In this document: piece after piece, positions 60,428 to 64,000 of the stretch
How positions within the stretch are numbered: the first letter of the stretch is position 1
Layout of the letters: each line of letters begins with the position of its first letter
Origin: Sphingobacterium spiritivorum ATCC 33861
GTDB taxonomy: Bacteria; Bacteroidota; Bacteroidia; Sphingobacteriales; Sphingobacteriaceae
DNA length: 64,000 nucleotides
NCBI RefSeq assembly: GCF_000143765.1
Contig: NZ_GL379770.1
Span: forward strand, 372,001-436,000
Reading direction: 5' to 3'
Made by a program: the position numbers and the translations under genes
Notes under the pieces: model-generated
The model's input: only the letters and a program-made list of their open reading frames with translations
The model's database searches: none
What the model was told of the DNA's origin: nothing

Positions 60428-60844
60428 TTATTTCTTATCTTTTGCTTTCTGAAAATGTTCCCGTTCCATTCTCAATAATTCTTCAAACAGCTTGGTTGCC
60501 TGCTCAATTGAAAACTGATGATTATTTTCAATTCTTACTGTACCAACCATAGCACCATTTGTCGGTTCAACCTTTTCGTAAAAATTATTAGTATGGTAAA
60601 GAACCTGCCCCACATCAAATTTCTTCAAACCCTCTACGCTTACGCCAAGCGCAATAGCTACTTTTTCCAATCGTTCGTCATCCACGTTCTCGGTTTGTTC
60701 CAATTTAGATACAGCTTGCTTGGTCACACCCATACGCTCTGCCAAATCCTTTTGCGTAATACCTACCAATCGCCTTGCACTGCCAATTTTTATACCCATG
60801 TGGTTTTTCCCCTCCAAATACACGGTTTCTTTTTCTTTTTCCAT
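60428..60844 (-). CDS. XRE-family helix-turn-helix regulator
   Basis: 138 residues. HTH (about 17-72): IGSARRLVGITQKDLAERMGVTKQAVSKLEQTENVDDERLEKVAIALGVS. After this come KKFDVGQVLYHTNNFYEK and a C-terminal helix (FEELLRMEREHFQKAKD), shared in pattern with the next gene. It lies 7 nt downstream of its paralogue, so both are one operon. Targets unknown; probably ICE maintenance or transfer genes. Confidence 0.83.
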   Translation of the reverse strand: MEKEKETVYLEGKNHMGIKIGSARRLVGITQKDLAERMGVTKQAVSKLEQTENVDDERLEKVAIALGVSVEGLKKFDVGQVLYHTNNFYEKVEPTNGAMVGTVRIENNHQFSIEQATKLFEELLRMEREHFQKAKDKK

Positions 60845-60851
60845 TGTTATT

Positions 60852-61262
60852 TTACGAATGATTTTTTTGGTTTATAAATAATTCCAGTTTCTCCCGCTCA
60901 CTTTGCAACAACCGTTCGTATAACTCGACTACTTTATCTAACGGATTAATATTCTGCGTACTATTCTCACCATGTTGAACAGTACTATCTTTATAACTGT
61001 TGATATTATAAATAGCTCGTTCCACATCAAATTTCTTAATGAGGTCAGGGGTTACGCCTAATGCAAAAGCAAATCGTTCCAACATTTCCGGCTCTAAAAC
61101 AGCTTCCCGTTCTATGGCAGAAATTTGTGGCTGGCTCATACCCAATTCATTAGCAAGCACTTCTTGCTTAATGCCCAAGTAAATACGGATACGCTGCGCA
61201 TTTCTGCCCTGATGGTTTTCTTCCAGCGTTTCCAAAACGTGTACTTTGTCTTCCTCTTGCAT
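60852..61262 (-). CDS. XRE-family helix-turn-helix regulator (first of tandem pair)
   Basis: 136 residues. HTH at about 22-75: RIRIYLGIKQEVLANELGMSQPQISAIEREAVLEPEMLERFAFALGVTPDLIKKFDVERAIYNIN. The body, the KKFDVxxxxYxxNxxY stretch and the C-terminal helix (ERLLQSEREKLELFI) match the neighbour, so the pair arose by duplication and may form heterodimers. Upstream, two identical 12-bp sites spaced 21 bp apart are a likely autoregulatory operator. Confidence 0.83.
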   Translation of the reverse strand: MQEEDKVHVLETLEENHQGRNAQRIRIYLGIKQEVLANELGMSQPQISAIEREAVLEPEMLERFAFALGVTPDLIKKFDVERAIYNINSYKDSTVQHGENSTQNINPLDKVVELYERLLQSEREKLELFINQKNHS

Positions 61263-61297
61263 ATTTCATTGTCATTTGATAGCGTAAATATAATAAA

Positions 61298-61330
61298 AGA
61301 CAACCAAAAAAGCATAATAGACAACCAAAA
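61298..61330 (-). promoter_or_regulatory. Tandem 12-bp repeats in front of the XRE pair (operator candidate)
   Basis: AGACAACCAAAA at 61298-61309 and again at 61319-61330: a start-to-start distance of 21 bp, two helical turns, so two dimers could bind on the same face. The region lies 36-68 nt upstream of the leftward XRE operon. The rest of 61263-61570 is AT-rich and shows no gene. Confidence 0.6.
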
Positions 61331-61570
61331 TTACTTCAAAAAAATCTCCATTTCAACGTTATTTGGAACAAATAACTAATAGTGAGAAGATTGACAAACA
61401 ATTATAAACAATATTACTTCCTTTCCCCAACGGGAGGGATAAAAAGCGATGTTTTGTTCTTCTCAAAGAAATTCAGCCTCCGCTGCATCATCAAAAGCCC
61501 GGATTAGCACGTCCTGCAACCATACTCGGAGCAATTAATCATTTCCCAATAACCATAATTTATAAACCCA

Positions 61571-62899
61571 ATGGCGAATAAACTTATTCGTAATAGGATA
61601 ACGATTTTTATAGCCTGCCATAACCCGGAACTGGTAACGGGCGGCAGGCACTTCCTAATTCTAATTTGTTTCATGTTGTTTGGTGTCGGCATAGCCCGTC
61701 CGCAGTCCCGAGAAGTCGGGACTGCAAACAACCAAAACATCACCGCTTTAAACATCGGCGACCAAATCCCTGATGCTCTTTGGAACACACCTTTGCAGGT
61801 GGTGAACCACCCGCAGGACAAAAAAAACATCACCCTTGCCGATTACAAAGGCAAGCTGATAATATTGGATTTTTGGAGTACGTGGTGCGGTACTTGTGTA
61901 GCTGCATTGCCAAGACTTCACGAACTGGAAAAGGAGTTTAAAGACGATGTTATCATTTTACCGATGACAGACCAGAAAGCCAACGAAATAAAAGCATTCT
62001 TAAAGAAGAATCGAGTACTTTCCCGATTAAACTTGTTTTCAGTTACCGATGACAATACATATAAATTCCATTTCCCTTACACCATGTTGCCGCATGAGGT
62101 ATGGATTAGCAAATCCGGCGAAGTACAAGCTATTACACACTCATCTGATGTAACAAAGGAAAATATTACTTCGGCATTGAAAGGCAATGCAAATAGCATT
62201 GCACAGAAAAAGGACAACCTTACCTATGATGACACACGTCCATTACTGCTTAATAATAATGGTGCTGACGGGGATTTTTTTGTTAGCAGAAGTATTATTA
62301 CGTTAGCCATAGAAGGCATTCCTCGTTCAAATGCTCTACCAAAAGTGAACGAAAAAGATAGCACCTTTCGGGTACTATCTACCAATGCTGACATCCGCCG
62401 TATGTACGAACTTGCATTTAGAGAATTGCTAACAATGCCACCTAACCGGACAAAGCTGGAGTTGAAGGAACCATTTTCTGTTTCGGAGAAAAGGTTTTTA
62501 CAGGATAAGTATTGCTACGAATGGATTGCCCCATTGTCAGTATTGAAGCACTTTCCCCAAAAAGTACAGGCTGACCTCAATTATCACTTTGGCATAAATG
62601 GGCGTATGGAAAAACGTAATACAAAATGCTATACCATTAAGATTATAGGGAAAACGACAATAATCCCCAATAAACCCGAAGACGGCTTACAATACCTTTC
62701 GGCTTGGGTAAACAAGACCAATAAAGATATACAGCATATTCCTGTTGTAAATGATTTTACTGACGAAAAAATAGCCATCCCAAAAATAGCACATGCTATT
62801 GAGGATGTGGAAGCTGTTAACAGGCAACTTAAACCATTCGGTATTGCCATCGTGGAAGATGAAAGAGTGCTGGATTTTTTTGTCATTTCTGAACTATAA
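61571..62899 (+). CDS. TlpA-like thioredoxin-fold protein with long C-terminal extension
   Basis: 442 residues. A weak export signal near 27-45, then a thioredoxin-type domain (about 55-215) with LIILDFWSTWCGTCVAALPRLHELEKEF; WCGTC is the redox site. The following 230 residues (with FRVLSTNADIRRMYELAFRELLTMPP and YLSAWVNKTNKDIQHIPVVNDF) are of unknown function. Many Bacteroidota place such a protein before a SusC-type receptor, as here (13 nt gap). A perfect 10-bp hairpin, GCAGTCCCGA/TCGGGACTGC (61702-61725), lies inside the signal-linker coding region. Confidence 0.78.
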   Translation: MANKLIRNRITIFIACHNPELVTGGRHFLILICFMLFGVGIARPQSREVGTANNQNITALNIGDQIPDALWNTPLQVVNHPQDKKNITLADYKGKLIILDFWSTWCGTCVAALPRLHELEKEFKDDVIILPMTDQKANEIKAFLKKNRVLSRLNLFSVTDDNTYKFHFPYTMLPHEVWISKSGEVQAITHSSDVTKENITSALKGNANSIAQKKDNLTYDDTRPLLLNNNGADGDFFVSRSIITLAIEGIPRSNALPKVNEKDSTFRVLSTNADIRRMYELAFRELLTMPPNRTKLELKEPFSVSEKRFLQDKYCYEWIAPLSVLKHFPQKVQADLNYHFGINGRMEKRNTKCYTIKIIGKTTIIPNKPEDGLQYLSAWVNKTNKDIQHIPVVNDFTDEKIAIPKIAHAIEDVEAVNRQLKPFGIAIVEDERVLDFFVISEL

Positions 62900-62912
62900 A
62901 CCAAACTACTCA

Positions 62913-64000
62913 ATGAAACGAACAATTACTTTTTTACTCATACTTTTTTCAGTTACCAATACCATTGCCCAAAACATATCCAACATTCGGGGTAAGGTAG
63001 TCAATAATGAAAATGGTCAGCCCGTAGCAGGTGCTACGGTCAAATTGTTGAACCGCAGTCAGAATAACACCGTACAAACTGATGAAGACGGAAATTTTGA
63101 ATTTACAAATAAAGCATTCCCTTTAGCAGTTAGTGTTAGTTACATTGGATTAGCAGATACGACATTTGTCCTTTCTGCTGCTCCACAAAACCCATTGACG
63201 GTGCATCTAAATCCGGCAAGCAATACTTTAAGCGAAGTAGTGGTATCCACGGGTATTCAAAAAATACCCAAAGAAAGAGCCACAGGGTCATTTGACCATA
63301 TCGACAACGAATTGTTTAATCGTCAAATCTCTACCGATGTATTGAGCAGGTTGGACGGTATTGCCAGTTCAGCAATGTTTGATAACAGACCCGGTGTAGG
63401 CAGTAACAATTTGAGCATACGAGGTCTAAGCACTATTTTTTCCAATACGAAACCATTAATCATACTGAATAATTTTCCCTACGAGGGCAATATAAATGAT
63501 ATTAACCCGAACGATGTGGAAGATATTACCATTCTAAAGGATGCAACCGCAGCCTCTATATGGGGCGTAAGAGCCGGAAACGGTGTAATCGTTATAACGA
63601 CCAAGAAAGCCAAACGGAACCAGCCGCCTGCCATATCGTTTAACAGCAATATGACTCTTATTCAAAAGCCGGATATGATGCAACTGCCTTATATGTCTTC
63701 TGCGGATTATATAGGTGTCGAAAAAATGCTTTTTGACAATAACTTTTACGATGCCAATGAGCAGTTAGGCTACGTGCCATTATCCCCCGCAGTGGAATTA
63801 ATGTATAAAAATAAACACGGGTTACTAACCGATGCCGCATTGCAACAAGGGCTGAACGAATTAGCGCAATACGATATACGTCGGGAATTGAATAAATACG
63901 TTTACAGGAAAGGGCTAAACCAGCAATATTCCCTAAACGTGAGTGGGCAGAGCGAAAATGTAAGCTATTATCTTTCTGGTGGCTATGATGACAATACCAG
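62913..64000 (+). CDS. SusC/RagA-type TonB-linked outer-membrane protein, 5' part
   Basis: At least 362 codons; the gene continues past the right edge. Signal peptide MKRTITFLLILFSVTNTIAQ, carboxypeptidase-like domain (about 27-110: IRGKVVNNENGQPVAGATVKL), then the plug with LSEVVVSTGIQK, RLDGIASS, LSIRGLSTIF, DVEDITILKDATAASIWGVRAGNGVIVITTKK (about 105-235) and the first barrel strands. It should import oligomers or chelates together with a SusD-like partner, which would be expected downstream. Confidence 0.9.
   Translation, partial: MKRTITFLLILFSVTNTIAQNISNIRGKVVNNENGQPVAGATVKLLNRSQNNTVQTDEDGNFEFTNKAFPLAVSVSYIGLADTTFVLSAAPQNPLTVHLNPASNTLSEVVVSTGIQKIPKERATGSFDHIDNELFNRQISTDVLSRLDGIASSAMFDNRPGVGSNNLSIRGLSTIFSNTKPLIILNNFPYEGNINDINPNDVEDITILKDATAASIWGVRAGNGVIVITTKKAKRNQPPAISFNSNMTLIQKPDMMQLPYMSSADYIGVEKMLFDNNFYDANEQLGYVPLSPAVELMYKNKHGLLTDAALQQGLNELAQYDIRRELNKYVYRKGLNQQYSLNVSGQSENVSYYLSGGYDDNT

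Noticed and set aside
1..64000. CRISPR arrays, tRNA or rRNA genes
   Set aside because: No regularly spaced repeat array and no cloverleaf or rRNA sequence was recognised on either strand; a covariance-model scan would be needed for a firm negative.

Overview
The window reads as part of a Bacteroidota genome (Sphingobacterium-, Pedobacter-, Chryseobacterium- or Elizabethkingia-like; the genus cannot be fixed from this sequence). The signs are SusC/TlpA and TonB-dependent receptor genes, TAnnTTTG-type promoters, few Shine-Dalgarno sequences, RteC regulators, and transfer genes of the CTnDOT kind. Nearly all of it looks like the inside of a large integrative and conjugative element (ICE) heavily loaded with metal-resistance cargo. 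No integrase, attachment site or rRNA/tRNA gene is visible, so the ICE ends lie outside or were lost.

Layout. 1-6827: leftward transfer genes traA-(DUF3408)-traD ... traE-traF-traG (traG runs off the left edge). An oppositely oriented cargo block sits between traD and traE (Cys-rich small ORF, TonB receptor, CDF-type transporter). 6828-9205: structured non-coding region and a BfmA/DUF5712 mobilisation pair. 9.2-10.8 kb: an IS110-family element with a structured non-coding 5' side (bridge-RNA candidate). 10864-16173: oriT-like hairpins and mobA-mobB-mobC, with a mercury-type cassette (ArsR regulator, MerT-MerP fusion, GDCCVxC protein; no merA) between mobB and mobC. 16341-31047: copper/silver locus 1 (two Cys-rich ORFs, TonB receptor, DUF3347 proteins, TRASH-like lipoprotein, CusA-TolC-CusB, haem-binding protein, a phosphorylase fragment in place of a multicopper oxidase, RteC). 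31073-32321: a decayed IS256-type element with a perfect 8-bp target duplication. 32457-33441: copper-storage four-helix protein and DUF305 lipoprotein. 33726-40025: giant methylase-helicase, DUF1896 protein and a methyltransferase remnant. 40162-42730: arsenic operon (arsR, DUF6428, arsC, acr3) with two matching operators. 42804-47765: gene debris and partial operons (ORF6N tail, RND tail + TolC, HMA-AraC regulator, Fur/Zur tail, TonB receptor tail, lipoprotein). 48030-60309: copper locus 2 (CopA, CopZ, Cys-rich ORF, HMA-DUF3347, CPH-type ATPase, DUF3347, DUF305, TRASH-like, haem-binding, full multicopper oxidase, RteC). 60428-61262: two tandem XRE regulators. 61571-64000: TlpA-like thioredoxin protein and the start of a SusC-type receptor.

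How it may work together (inference): cytosolic copper is bound by CopZ and exported by CopA and the CPH-type ATPase; CusCBA-like pumps move Cu/Ag across the outer membrane; DUF3347, TRASH-like, DUF305 and four-helix proteins bind or buffer periplasmic copper; the multicopper oxidase detoxifies Cu(I).

The most interesting candidate for an undescribed system is a recurring module. It has a short secreted Cys-rich ORF whose last residues are S-x-IW(Q/L)PPKI-x, a leader of about 90-140 nt, and then a TonB receptor or DUF3347 gene. In three of four copies the leader carries a GC-rich hairpin with a T run. It occurs four times and looks like a metal-sensing leader-ORF/attenuator.
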